The notes beneath the pieces were generated by a model. The model searched no databases. It saw only the letters and a program-made list of their open reading frames with translations, and had not been told where the DNA came from. Both the position numbers and the translations under genes were made by a program. This document shows, piece by piece, positions 7,341 through 15,734 of a stretch of 51,876 nt of DNA; position 1 is the stretch's first letter, and each line of letters starts with the position of its first letter. Source of the stretch: CAZAIO01 sp964485235 (GTDB lineage: Bacteria; Chloroflexota; Dehalococcoidia; GIF9; UBA5629); contig CAZAIO010000003.1 in assembly GCA_964485235.1 (NCBI GenBank), positions 1 through 51,876 of the forward strand, given 5' to 3'.

Positions 7341-8273
7341 TTATTTACTATGGCGATGAAACGTATCGTGAATTTCCTTCAGGTGCCGGTTCGTGATATG
7401 GGTATATACCTGAGTCGTCCTGATACTTTCATGACCGAGCATTTCCTGTACGGCACGAAGGTCCGCCCCGGAAATAAGCAGATCCGTAGCAAATGAATGT
7501 CGTAAAGTATGTGGTGTTACATCGAGCGGAAGACCGGCATTTTTTGCATATTTTGATACTATGTTCTGGACCGAACGTACGGTAAGCCGCATACTCTCAC
7601 TGGTCATTTCGGATGACTTGGAACCTCTATCCTGACGTATAAAAAGCGGTTTATATTTGTCTTTTCTCCTATCAAGGTAACGTTCAATCCACTCAGCAGC
7701 CGAATCGGAGAGAAAAATAACCCTTAATTTGCCTCCTTTTCCACGAACACCAAATTCTTTCCTCTTTAAATTAATGCTGTCGCGATTTAGTTTAACGAGC
7801 TCTGAGACCCTCAGGCCTGTACTGAATAAAGTTTCGAGAATTGCCTTATCTCTCAATGCAATATCATTTGAAATATCAGGACTGTCCAGTAAACGTTCAA
7901 TCTGGTCGAGATTAAGGAAATCGACTGATCGTGTTTGCTGCTTAGGAAGTTCTATTTTTTCAGGTGAAATAGTATCTATATCCCGCTGGACAATTAAATA
8001 CCTGAAAAATGCACGTAAAGCGATAATATGATAGCTCTGGGTAATCCGTTTCAGCAGTACTCCGTGTTCGTCTTTAAATCTTGCCAGAAATAAACGGTAC
8101 TTTCTTACAATTTCAAGATTTATGCTTTCCGGAGCGATTTCAGAATAATTCTCCTTAATCCAGTTATAAAATCTGGTTAAATAATGTTTATAGACCTGAA
8201 CAGTAAGAGGCGAATAACCTTTATCAATTTCCAGGTGCTCAAGGTATTCATTAATCAAAGTTTCCAGTTGCAT
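7341..8273 (-). CDS. xerC: Xer-family tyrosine recombinase
   Basis: A 310-residue tyrosine recombinase with the N-terminal SAM-like core-binding domain (LINEYLEHLEIDKGYSPLTVQVYKHYL) and catalytic domain motifs STGLRVSELVKL (Arg I), HTLRHSFATDLL (H-x-x-R) and LGHESIRTTQVYTHI (nucleophile Tyr). This is the standard XerC/XerD plan, used to resolve chromosome dimers. I place the start at 8273, where AAAGGA precedes ATG; a longer frame reaches 8336, but its extra 21 codons would translate through the dif-like site at 8307-8334 and add an untypical N-terminus. Only one Xer is in the window, so whether it works alone (as XerS or XerH) or with a partner is open. Confidence 0.9.
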   Translation of the reverse strand: MQLETLINEYLEHLEIDKGYSPLTVQVYKHYLTRFYNWIKENYSEIAPESINLEIVRKYRLFLARFKDEHGVLLKRITQSYHIIALRAFFRYLIVQRDIDTISPEKIELPKQQTRSVDFLNLDQIERLLDSPDISNDIALRDKAILETLFSTGLRVSELVKLNRDSINLKRKEFGVRGKGGKLRVIFLSDSAAEWIERYLDRRKDKYKPLFIRQDRGSKSSEMTSESMRLTVRSVQNIVSKYAKNAGLPLDVTPHTLRHSFATDLLISGADLRAVQEMLGHESIRTTQVYTHITNRHLKEIHDTFHRHSK

Positions 8274-8306
8274 TACTATTCCTTTATTATAATATCCTCT
8301 ATTTAA

Positions 8307-8334
8307 GGTTCGCAAAAGTGACGTTATGCGAACC
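8307..8334 (-). other. dif-like Xer recombination site
   Basis: Read on the minus strand the 28 bases are GGTTCGCATAA, then CGTCAC, then TTTTGCGAACC: two 11-base arms that are inverted repeats (10 of 11 symmetric) around a 6-base centre. This is the architecture of bacterial dif. The first arm differs from the XerC arm of Escherichia coli dif (GGTGCGCATAA) at one base. The site lies 33 bases upstream of the xer start codon. A simple operator for xer autoregulation is the alternative reading. Confidence 0.7.
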
Positions 8335-8475
8335 ATCTATTTATAATTATAATATGCCTGTCAAGACCTTTTGAAGATATGGATTACGGCTAATCACCGA
8401 AATTGAAATTTATTGCAGTTAAAATTATTTTTAATGCTATGGTACTTAAAACAAATTTTTTTACAATAAATCGTT

Positions 8476-9624
8476 CTAAGGATAAATTATTACAGGGGTC
8501 TGTTCAAGGCATTCATGCATTTTGTTTAACAGTACGTCCAGTCCCCAGCCTTTGTGAGCCGACAACGGAACGATATTTTTCCATTCCGGTTTTAATCTGG
8601 GTTCCAACGATTTGAATTCTTCAATTGTATCGATAAGCATGTCGATTTTATTTATCGCGGTAAGTCTTGGTTTCTCTTCTATATGCATACTTTTCAATAT
8701 CTCTTCCACTGTTCTCGACTGTTCCACAGCATCTTTATGTGTGATATCTATTACATGTACCAGTAAATCTGCCTCTATTAATTCTTCAAGCGTCGCCCGG
8801 AATGCCGCCACAATCGAAGGCGGTAGTTTATGTATAAAACCTACTGTATCGGTCAATAATATCTGTTTATTTCCCGGTAAAGTAATACGGCGTGTCACAG
8901 GATCAAGCGTACAGAAAAGTTTATTTTCCGCCATCACATCGGCATTACTCAGTGCATTAAGAAGTGTGCTTTTTCCGGCATTGGTATAACCGACCAGAGA
9001 AACAACGGGAATGCTATTCTTTTTCCTTTTCTCCCTGTATTGCGACCTGTGCCGTCTTACCGCCTCAAGCTGGTCATTCAACCGATGTATCTTGTTTCTT
9101 ATGATACGGCGATCGGTTTCTATCTGGGATTCACCCGGGCCTCTTGTGCCAATACCGCCGCCCAGTCTTTCCAGATGGCTCCATTGACCCGCAAGTCTCG
9201 GTAGTAAATACTGATTCTGGGCCAGTTCTACCTGAAGCTGTCCTTCCCTGGTACTGGCTCTCGACGCAAAAATATCCAGTATCAATGCAGTACGGTCTAT
9301 AACCTTTACATTTAGTGCTTCTTCCAGATTCTTCTGTTGTTTTGGAGAAAGCTCGTCGTTAAAAATTGCAGTCGTATAATTAATTCGCTCCTTCAGTTCG
9401 ATAAGTTCCTGTAATTTCCCGCTGCCTATATAGAGATTTGCCGAGGGTGCATCCATTTTTTGCACTATGCTCCCCACTACCTCCGCACCGGCCGAATCAG
9501 CCAGGGAAGCCAGTTCATCCATCGAACTGGAGAGTGTCCAACCACTTTTGTCCCGTTTTACCTCCACGCCTATGAGAACAGCTTTTTCTTTACTGTTTAA
9601 AGTCTCTTTAAGTTCTCTTTTCAT
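8476..9624 (-). CDS. hflX: Ribosome-associated GTPase HflX
   Basis: A 382-residue HflX. The N-terminal HflX domain ends in the family signature GGIGTRGPGESQIETDRR (156-173), followed by a coiled-coil linker (about 174-203) and the G domain: G1 GYTNAGKST (212-220), G3 DTVGF (259-263) and G4 NKID. HflX binds the 50S subunit and helps rescue or split stalled ribosomes, with GTP hydrolysis. It is a little shorter than E. coli HflX (426) because the C-terminal domain is minimal, as in many Gram-positive-type homologues. The gene starts 29 bases downstream of the dapL stop; I see no clear Shine-Dalgarno. Confidence 0.93.
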   Translation of the reverse strand: MKRELKETLNSKEKAVLIGVEVKRDKSGWTLSSSMDELASLADSAGAEVVGSIVQKMDAPSANLYIGSGKLQELIELKERINYTTAIFNDELSPKQQKNLEEALNVKVIDRTALILDIFASRASTREGQLQVELAQNQYLLPRLAGQWSHLERLGGGIGTRGPGESQIETDRRIIRNKIHRLNDQLEAVRRHRSQYREKRKKNSIPVVSLVGYTNAGKSTLLNALSNADVMAENKLFCTLDPVTRRITLPGNKQILLTDTVGFIHKLPPSIVAAFRATLEELIEADLLVHVIDITHKDAVEQSRTVEEILKSMHIEEKPRLTAINKIDMLIDTIEEFKSLEPRLKPEWKNIVPLSAHKGWGLDVLLNKMHECLEQTPVIIYP

Positions 9625-9653
9625 ATTATGTACAGTAGATATTCCAATTTATG

Positions 9654-10814
9654 CTAACTGCTCCATGTACGAATTCTTTGTATCCCTTCATCGATCCGGT
9701 CGTCAGGCAGAGTAATAGACAAACGTACATAGCCCTCTCCTGCGCTTCCATATCCTGTTCCGGGTGTTACTGCAACATTTGCCTTATCGAGCAGACTGGC
9801 AGTAAATTCAACGGATGTATACCCTGAAGGTATTTTTGCCCATATATAAAAACTCGCTTTTGGCACGAGGACTCTCAAGCCTATATCATTCAATGCTTTT
9901 ACCAGTTTATCCCTGCGTCTTTGATAAATAGCATTCTGTTTGCCGATACTTTCCTGAGAACTGAGAAGCGCATGTATAGCCGCTTTCTGTATTGCCTGCG
10001 GTATTCCTGAATCAAGGTTCGATTTCAGCTTGAATAACGCGTTCACAGCTTTTTCATTACCTACCGCCATACCGATACGCCATCCTGTCATGTTATACGT
10101 TTTGGACAAAGAATGAAATTCTACTGCGACATCCTTTGCTCCTTTGACTTCCATAAAACTTGGCGGAATGTATCCGTCAAATGCAACTTCTGTATACGGC
10201 GCATCATGACATATTAATAAATCATTCTTCTTTGCGAAGTCTATCGCCTTTTCAAAAAAATCTTTACCGGCGGTTGCCCCTGTAGGATTGTTGGGATAAT
10301 TCAGCCACAATAATTTTGCTCTTTTTAATACAGTCTCAGGTATAGAATTTAAGTCAGGTAAAAAGCCATTCTCTTCATTTATATTCAAGAAATACGGTTC
10401 GCCACCTGCAAGTGTCGTACTTATAGAATAGACCGGATATCCCGGATTTGTTATCAGTGAAATATCGCCTTTGTCGATAAAACAAAATGAAATGTGGCCA
10501 ATTCCTTCCTTTGAACCTAGAAGCGGTAGTACCTCTTTTCCTGGATCGAGTGTCACTCCGAACCTTTTCTTATACCACTGAGCTATTGCATCACATAATT
10601 CCGGGAGCCCTGCTGTCTCCGGATACCTGTGGTTAACCGGATTATGTGCTTCTTTGCATAGTTCATCAATGATATGGTCGGGTGTCGGCATGTCCGGATC
10701 GCCTATAGCAAAACTTATTATGTCTATACCCTTCTTCTTTTTCTCTTCAATTTTTCGGTTGATCTCGACAAACAAATACGGCTTTAGTCCTGTTATTCTT
10801 TCCGATAGTTCCAT
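9654..10814 (-). CDS. dapL: LL-diaminopimelate aminotransferase
   Basis: A 386-residue class I fold-type I aminotransferase. Substrate-binding blocks FAIGDPDMPTPDHI, NYPNNPTGA and the PLP lysine K238 in SLSKTYNMTGWRIG are present. The FLPDLN and SLSKTYNMTGWRIG wording and the position directly upstream of dapF favour the DapL2-type LL-diaminopimelate aminotransferase, which converts tetrahydrodipicolinate to LL-diaminopimelate in one step using glutamate. A general aspartate/alanine aminotransferase is the alternative. AGGAG precedes the ATG. The order dapL-dapF-miaA-tpiA is one I associate with Dehalococcoides. Confidence 0.82.
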   Translation of the reverse strand: MELSERITGLKPYLFVEINRKIEEKKKKGIDIISFAIGDPDMPTPDHIIDELCKEAHNPVNHRYPETAGLPELCDAIAQWYKKRFGVTLDPGKEVLPLLGSKEGIGHISFCFIDKGDISLITNPGYPVYSISTTLAGGEPYFLNINEENGFLPDLNSIPETVLKRAKLLWLNYPNNPTGATAGKDFFEKAIDFAKKNDLLICHDAPYTEVAFDGYIPPSFMEVKGAKDVAVEFHSLSKTYNMTGWRIGMAVGNEKAVNALFKLKSNLDSGIPQAIQKAAIHALLSSQESIGKQNAIYQRRRDKLVKALNDIGLRVLVPKASFYIWAKIPSGYTSVEFTASLLDKANVAVTPGTGYGSAGEGYVRLSITLPDDRIDEGIQRIRTWSS

Positions 10815-10868
10815 TACGGCATACTCCTGAATTCTTACATAGTTAGTTTTTGTGCCAAAACAATTATT

Positions 10869-11732
10869 TCAACCGGTCTTCCATTCGCCTTCGAATACCA
10901 TTGCAACAGGTCCTGTCAGATATACCTCCCCTACTCCGTTCCATTCAACCGTCAGCTTACCACCAGGTAACATTATGTCAACTTTTTCGTCAATATATCC
11001 CTTCAACCGGGCTATTACAGCGATTGCGCAGGTCCCGCTACCACACGCAAGTGTTTCTCCGGCTCCACGTTCCCATACCCGTGCTTCTATATTCTTTTTA
11101 TCGATCACACGGGCTATCTCGAAATTAATCCTGTTTGGAAACAGCTCGATTCTTTCAACTTTCGGTCCTATTATTGTCAACGGAAAATCTGATACCGCTG
11201 TATCTATAAAATATACGGCATGGGGATTACCCATAGATACAAACGATAATTTCATTTCATTTCCATCGATATTTACAGGATAGTCAATGATGGGTTTTAT
11301 ATTCGTTTGCTCATTTTCATTTTGATCCAGGTTAACGTCTACTGGTATTTCATCTGCTTTAAATCGCGGCTTTCCCATATTTGCCTTAGCTGAAGTCACC
11401 TCTCCTTCCGTTAAAAGAGCCTGAACTGAACGGTTGCCGGCAAGAGTCGCCACCTCTATCATTGTACCGTTTACCATTTTATTTTCGATTACATATCGTG
11501 CAAAACACCGTAAACCATTGCCGCAGATTTCTGGTTCACTCCCATCGGAATTAATTATTCTCATTCCAAAGTCGGCAACATCCGAGTTCAGCACCAAAAT
11601 CAAGCCATCCGCACCTACACCGAAATGACGGTCACACATCTGTTTTGCCAGCGTAAACCAATCAAACTCCAAAGAGCGTGCATCTATGACCACAAAATCA
11701 TTCCCGGCAGCCTGCAATTTTGAAAATTTCAT
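10869..11732 (-). CDS. dapF: Diaminopimelate epimerase
   Basis: A 287-residue DapF that interconverts LL- and meso-diaminopimelate for lysine (and, where present, peptidoglycan). The catalytic cysteines are C70 in EICGNGLRCFA and C230 in ETLACGSGTCA. The N-terminal MKFSKLQAAGNDFVVID and the central SMGNPHAVYFID are standard. GAGGAT lies just before the ATG, and the miaA stop is 15 bases upstream. Together with dapL it gives the last two steps to meso-diaminopimelate. Confidence 0.95.
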   Translation of the reverse strand: MKFSKLQAAGNDFVVIDARSLEFDWFTLAKQMCDRHFGVGADGLILVLNSDVADFGMRIINSDGSEPEICGNGLRCFARYVIENKMVNGTMIEVATLAGNRSVQALLTEGEVTSAKANMGKPRFKADEIPVDVNLDQNENEQTNIKPIIDYPVNIDGNEMKLSFVSMGNPHAVYFIDTAVSDFPLTIIGPKVERIELFPNRINFEIARVIDKKNIEARVWERGAGETLACGSGTCAIAVIARLKGYIDEKVDIMLPGGKLTVEWNGVGEVYLTGPVAMVFEGEWKTG

Positions 11733-11747
11733 AATTAATTATCCTCG

Positions 11748-12671
11748 TTATTCACTTTCATGCAAGAAATTACCTACAAGATCATTGATTCTTTCTTTTA
11801 TATTATCATAAACGTCGAACCAGTGAATCCGAACATCGCCCGGTCTGAACCAGTTATACTGCCTTCGTGCAAATTCATGTGTCCTGTATTTTATTTTCTC
11901 TACAGCCATATCCAGCGTCCACTGGCCCTGCAATACCATGCATATTTGCCTATAACCGATGCCGGACAAAGACGATAAATCCTGGCTGTATCCCATTCCC
12001 AACAAATCCTTCACTTCGTCAACAAATCCTTTTTCTATCATATCGTCGACCCTCTCATCAATTTTTTTATAAAGCAGCTCTCTTTTCATGGTTAGTCCGA
12101 TAATGAGCATCGAGCAGTCCGGCGGTTCTTTTCTCCATAATACTGAATCAGGGCTTGTTTTCGTCCTCAAAATTTCGATTGCCCTGATTATCCGTCTGGT
12201 ATTGTTAGGATCCACTTTCTTCGCAGTTAAAGGACTCATCTTCTTCAATTCCTCATATAAAAAAGCGCTTCCCTTTTCGTCGGCTGATTTTTCAAGCTCC
12301 TGCCGCAGTCCCGTATCCGGCGGAACATCGGGTATTACCCATCCTTCCAGCGTAGACCATATATATTGTCCCGTACCTCCTACCAGTAGAGGTACCTTAT
12401 TTCTTTTTTCTATATCTTTACAAATTCTGTATGCTGATGACTGGTATAAAGCCAGGCTGAAAGGTTGGTCGGGATTGATTATATCGATAAGGTGGTGAGG
12501 CACTATCGCCTGATCTTCTTTCGTCGGTTTGGCAGTACCGATATCCATGAAACGATACACCTGCCGGCTATCGGCGTTGATAATTTCTCCGTTGAAGTCA
12601 CTTGCCAGTTGTAACGCGAGAGCGGATTTGCCGGAAGCAGTAGGACCGACAACAATAATAATACGACTCAT
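11748..12671 (-). CDS. miaA: tRNA dimethylallyltransferase
   Basis: A 307-residue MiaA that prenylates A37 of tRNAs reading UNN codons. The P-loop GPTASGKSAL is at 8-17, followed by INADSRQVYRFMDIGTAKPT, VGGTGQYIWS, and the tRNA-contacting RRQYNWFR near the C-terminus. The start overlaps the tpiA stop by 4 bases. Its partner enzyme MiaB, which methylthiolates the product, is also in the window at 19.9 kb. Confidence 0.96.
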   Translation of the reverse strand: MSRIIIVVGPTASGKSALALQLASDFNGEIINADSRQVYRFMDIGTAKPTKEDQAIVPHHLIDIINPDQPFSLALYQSSAYRICKDIEKRNKVPLLVGGTGQYIWSTLEGWVIPDVPPDTGLRQELEKSADEKGSAFLYEELKKMSPLTAKKVDPNNTRRIIRAIEILRTKTSPDSVLWRKEPPDCSMLIIGLTMKRELLYKKIDERVDDMIEKGFVDEVKDLLGMGYSQDLSSLSGIGYRQICMVLQGQWTLDMAVEKIKYRTHEFARRQYNWFRPGDVRIHWFDVYDNIKERINDLVGNFLHESE

Positions 12672-13435
12672 TTATTCGTTTTTAGCTCTGCAGTCTGACG
12701 TGTAATTGATATGAAGTCCTCAGCCTTCAAACTGGCACCACCGACAAGCGCACCATCTATATCAGGCTCCGCGATATATTCTGCAACATTCGAAGCAGTT
12801 ACGCTGCCCCCATAGAGTATACGCATGTTTTTTGAAATGTTTTCGGCCCATATATTATGTATAGTATCTCTTATCAATTTTATTGTATCGTTTGCCTGTT
12901 GCGCAGTAGCCGCCTTGCCGGTACCGATCGCCCAGACCGGCTCATAAGCAATCACCAGTGTGTTATCAGGTTTAATATCATCCAATGCCGCTCTAACCTG
13001 CCCCGTCACCACTTCTTCTGTTTTTCCTGCATCATTTTGTTCGAGGCTCTCACCTACACATAAAATAGGCGTGATTCCAAATTGTATTGCCGTTTTTACT
13101 TTGTTATTGACTATTTCGTCAGTCTCATTGAAATATTGTCTTCTTTCCGAATGTCCCAGTACTACAAACGAACATAGCTCTTTTAACATAAGCGGAGATA
13201 TTTCACCCGTATATGCGCCTTTCTCTTTAAAATACATATTCTGTGCGCCGAGCATTACCGATGTACCGGACAATATATCCCGTATAGCATTCAATGAGAC
13301 AAAAGGAGGGCAAAGTAGCTTATCAACCCCTTTTATCCTGTCAAGTTCGTCGATCATGCTCCGTACAAGCACTATCGCTTCGTTTACGGTCGTGTTCATT
13401 TTCCAGTTTCCGGCTATCATAGGTATACGCATCAT
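12668..13435 (-). CDS. tpiA: Triosephosphate isomerase
   Basis: A 255-residue TIM barrel. Catalytic residues are visible: Lys in AGNWKMN (K12), His in LGHSERR and Glu in AYEPVWAIGTGK, plus the phosphate-binding GGSVTASN and GALVGGASL. The start forms TAATG with the apgM stop, with GGAG about 8 bases upstream; the next Met three bases later is equally possible. It works with pgk and apgM of the same gene run in the lower part of glycolysis/gluconeogenesis. Confidence 0.96.
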   Translation of the reverse strand: MMRIPMIAGNWKMNTTVNEAIVLVRSMIDELDRIKGVDKLLCPPFVSLNAIRDILSGTSVMLGAQNMYFKEKGAYTGEISPLMLKELCSFVVLGHSERRQYFNETDEIVNNKVKTAIQFGITPILCVGESLEQNDAGKTEEVVTGQVRAALDDIKPDNTLVIAYEPVWAIGTGKAATAQQANDTIKLIRDTIHNIWAENISKNMRILYGGSVTASNVAEYIAEPDIDGALVGGASLKAEDFISITRQTAELKTNK

Positions 13436-14547
13436 TAAGCTCCATATTTTGATAATTTTAAAGCATTCGCCATTGCCAGCGGCATAATATCAAGTGCNNN
13501 NNNNNNNCAGCTATGCCCTTTTAAAACAGCAGGTGTTGAATGATCTCCAGTAATAACAATGACATCCGGATTTAACTCTTCAAGCCTGGATATTACAAAA
13601 TCAACTTTTTCAAGTACTTTTACTTTTCTGGCAAAATCGCCATCCTCTCCCGCGCTATCAGTTCCTTTTACATGTACAAAGAAAAAATCATGCTCGTTGA
13701 AGTGGTCGGAAAGAACATCCATTTCTTCTTCTATTTCACCCTCAACTTCGTATACTTTCATTCCCAGCAATCTCGCAAGGCCTTTATACATCGGATATCT
13801 AGCTATAGCAGCCGGATTCAATTTGTAAATCTCGCTCATCGTATCGATATCGGGCAACATCGAAAACCCGCGCAGCAATATCATATTTGCCGGCATGCAT
13901 TCAGTTAGTATTATTTTTGCCTTATCAGAGAATTCATTAATAAGTCCGGCAGTCCTTCCTGAACTATCTGTTTTCGCTTTAGATAGCAAAGGAAGCATGC
14001 CAGTTTTTTGCGGGTCCGTATCATCGATCTCGTCCGAAAGACTGTCTCCACGTAATACCAGCAGGAAGCGGTGCTCTTTCACCGGCCGCACAAATATTTC
14101 GACATTACCTATTTTCATTCCATCTAATAGAGCACAGAGTTCAGCATTTTTTTCCGTTGATATTCTTCCCGCTCTCCGGTCCGTGATCACTCCCTTTGAA
14201 TCTATAGTGCAGAAATTGCCACGGGCAGCAAGGTCATTCTTCTGGATATTAAAGCCTATTCCCAGCGCGGCGAGGATTCCCCGGCCGATGGTGTATTCAA
14301 AAGGATTATATCCGAATAATGCAAGATGTCCCGGTCCGCTCCCGGGTGTAATACCGGGTCCAACAGGATCGCTCATACCGCATATCCCTTTCCGGGCCAG
14401 TGAATCCATGAATGGTGTTGATGCAGTTTCGAGTTCTGTTTTTCCTGTTGCTGTATCCGGCAGCCCTCCGAGGCCATCGATTACGAGCATAATAATTTTG
14501 GAACCTGTAATTTCACTTAATTGTTTTATGATTTCGTGAGCTACCAT
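13435..14547 (-). CDS. apgM: Cofactor-independent phosphoglycerate mutase, archaeal type (interrupted by scaffold gap)
   Basis: An ApgM of the alkaline phosphatase superfamily that interconverts 3- and 2-phosphoglycerate. N-terminal metal-binding Asp in MLVIDGLGGLPD, the nucleophile Ser in GPGITPGSGPGHLALFGYNP, and the C-terminal ITGDHSTPAVLKGHS are visible. A run of 10 Ns interrupts the frame after GHS; the sequence resumes with ALDIMPLAMANALKLSKYGA. In full-length homologues about 30 to 40 residues (starting HPxPVLL) separate these motifs, so the gap hides roughly 100 bases, not 10. The apparent length of 370 is therefore too short and the frame across the gap is accidental. TAATG overlaps couple it to pgk and tpiA. 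Confidence 0.9.
   Translation of the reverse strand: MVAHEIIKQLSEITGSKIIMLVIDGLGGLPDTATGKTELETASTPFMDSLARKGICGMSDPVGPGITPGSGPGHLALFGYNPFEYTIGRGILAALGIGFNIQKNDLAARGNFCTIDSKGVITDRRAGRISTEKNAELCALLDGMKIGNVEIFVRPVKEHRFLLVLRGDSLSDEIDDTDPQKTGMLPLLSKAKTDSSGRTAGLINEFSDKAKIILTECMPANMILLRGFSMLPDIDTMSEIYKLNPAAIARYPMYKGLARLLGMKVYEVEGEIEEEMDVLSDHFNEHDFFFVHVKGTDSAGEDGDFARKVKVLEKVDFVISRLEELNPDVIVITGDHSTPAVLKGHSXXXXALDIMPLAMANALKLSKYGA
13498..13507. other. Assembly gap (10 Ns)
   Basis: Ten Ns within apgM. Judging from the missing protein motif, the true length is probably nearer 100 bases, so downstream coordinates in the real genome are shifted. Confidence 0.9.
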
Positions 14548-15734
14548 TATTTTTTATCCTGCAATACATCGATTCCGGGCAGCAATTTTCCCTCTAAAAA
14601 TTTCAGACTTGCGCCGCCACCTGTGGATACATGCGTCATTTTATCCGCTATATGCATATCATCTACTATCTCCGCAGTGGAACCTCCACCCAGGACTGTT
14701 ACCGCATTGACATTTGCAAGAAAATAAGCCATTCTCCTTGTACCACTGGCAAATTGCGGTATTTCGTATATCCCCATCGGACCATTCCAGAATATCGTAC
14801 GACAGTCTTTCAAATGTTCCCTGAAGTTTTGTACCGTTTTAGGCCCGATATCAACGATGTAATTTTCCGGTTTCACCTCGGTGATAGGAACTATTTTTCC
14901 CGTTGCTTTTGCGTCAACAGCATCCACCACCATCACATCAACAGGAAAAACCAGTGAAACGTCTTTCTTATGAATGAGTTCAATCAATTTAAGAATGGCT
15001 TCAGTTTTTTCATCACTCATTAATGATTTTCCGACCTCATAGCCATCAGAGGCTAAAAACGTTGCTGCCATTCCACCACCAATAGCAAGCAGGTCTACTT
15101 TATCCAGAATATTCTTTATTAGACCGATTTTATCGGTCACTTTACCTCCGCCAAGGAGTGCGCCGAATGGATGTTCCGGATTAGTTGTTATATTTCCAAG
15201 CGCATTTAATTCTTTCTCCATGAGTAAACCTGAGTAGGCAGGTAAATACTTTGTGATACCGACAACCGAAGCATGAACTCTATGCGCGGTTGCAAATGCG
15301 TCATCCACATAAACATCAGCAAGCTTTGACAGAGCACGTGCAAAATTATCATCGTTGGCTTCTTCTCCGGGATAAAACCTCAGGTTTTCCAGTAGCAATA
15401 TTTGCCCATCCTGGAGCTTATTCACCTCACTCTCCACCTCTTCTCCGATACACTCGCGTAGACACTCTACCGGTCTGTCGATAAGATGCGAAAGCCTTTC
15501 ACCAATCGGAGCCATTCTCAACTTTTCATCTATTTTCCCATCCGGTCTGCCCAGATGAGAGCACAGTATAATCTTAGCATTGTGGTCGATTAAATAACGT
15601 ATGGTTGGTACCGCCGACCTGATACGGCTATCGTCAGTTATGGTCCCCTTCTCAATATCAAGAGGTAAATTAAAGTCAACCCTTACCAATACCTTTTTAC
15701 CTGTTACATCGGCGTCCCTTACAGTCATCTTCAT
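14547..15734 (-). CDS. pgk: Phosphoglycerate kinase
   Basis: A 395-residue Pgk. The N-domain signature KVLVRVDFNLPLD, CSHLGRP, the hinge GGGKVTDK and the nucleotide site GGGSTAEIVDD with the final TGGGASLKFLEGK are all present, and the length is normal. It transfers phosphate between 1,3-bisphosphoglycerate and ADP. The start ATG forms TAATG with the stop of cooC and the stop forms TAATG with apgM, so it is tightly coupled in the cooC-pgk-apgM-tpiA-miaA chain. Confidence 0.97.
   Translation of the reverse strand: MKMTVRDADVTGKKVLVRVDFNLPLDIEKGTITDDSRIRSAVPTIRYLIDHNAKIILCSHLGRPDGKIDEKLRMAPIGERLSHLIDRPVECLRECIGEEVESEVNKLQDGQILLLENLRFYPGEEANDDNFARALSKLADVYVDDAFATAHRVHASVVGITKYLPAYSGLLMEKELNALGNITTNPEHPFGALLGGGKVTDKIGLIKNILDKVDLLAIGGGMAATFLASDGYEVGKSLMSDEKTEAILKLIELIHKKDVSLVFPVDVMVVDAVDAKATGKIVPITEVKPENYIVDIGPKTVQNFREHLKDCRTIFWNGPMGIYEIPQFASGTRRMAYFLANVNAVTVLGGGSTAEIVDDMHIADKMTHVSTGGGASLKFLEGKLLPGIDVLQDKK

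Noticed and set aside
7341..8336. Longer xer reading frame starting at 8336
   Set aside because: It would translate through the dif-like site and adds 21 untypical residues; the ATG at 8273 has its own Shine-Dalgarno.
13895..14539. Long plus-strand open frame (214 codons) over apgM
   Set aside because: Antisense to a well-supported gene, Ser/Pro/Ile-rich without any recognisable domain; a codon-bias shadow.
13435..14547. apgM as a truncated pseudogene
   Set aside because: The apparent shortening coincides with the N gap and both flanking segments are intact in frame and motif.
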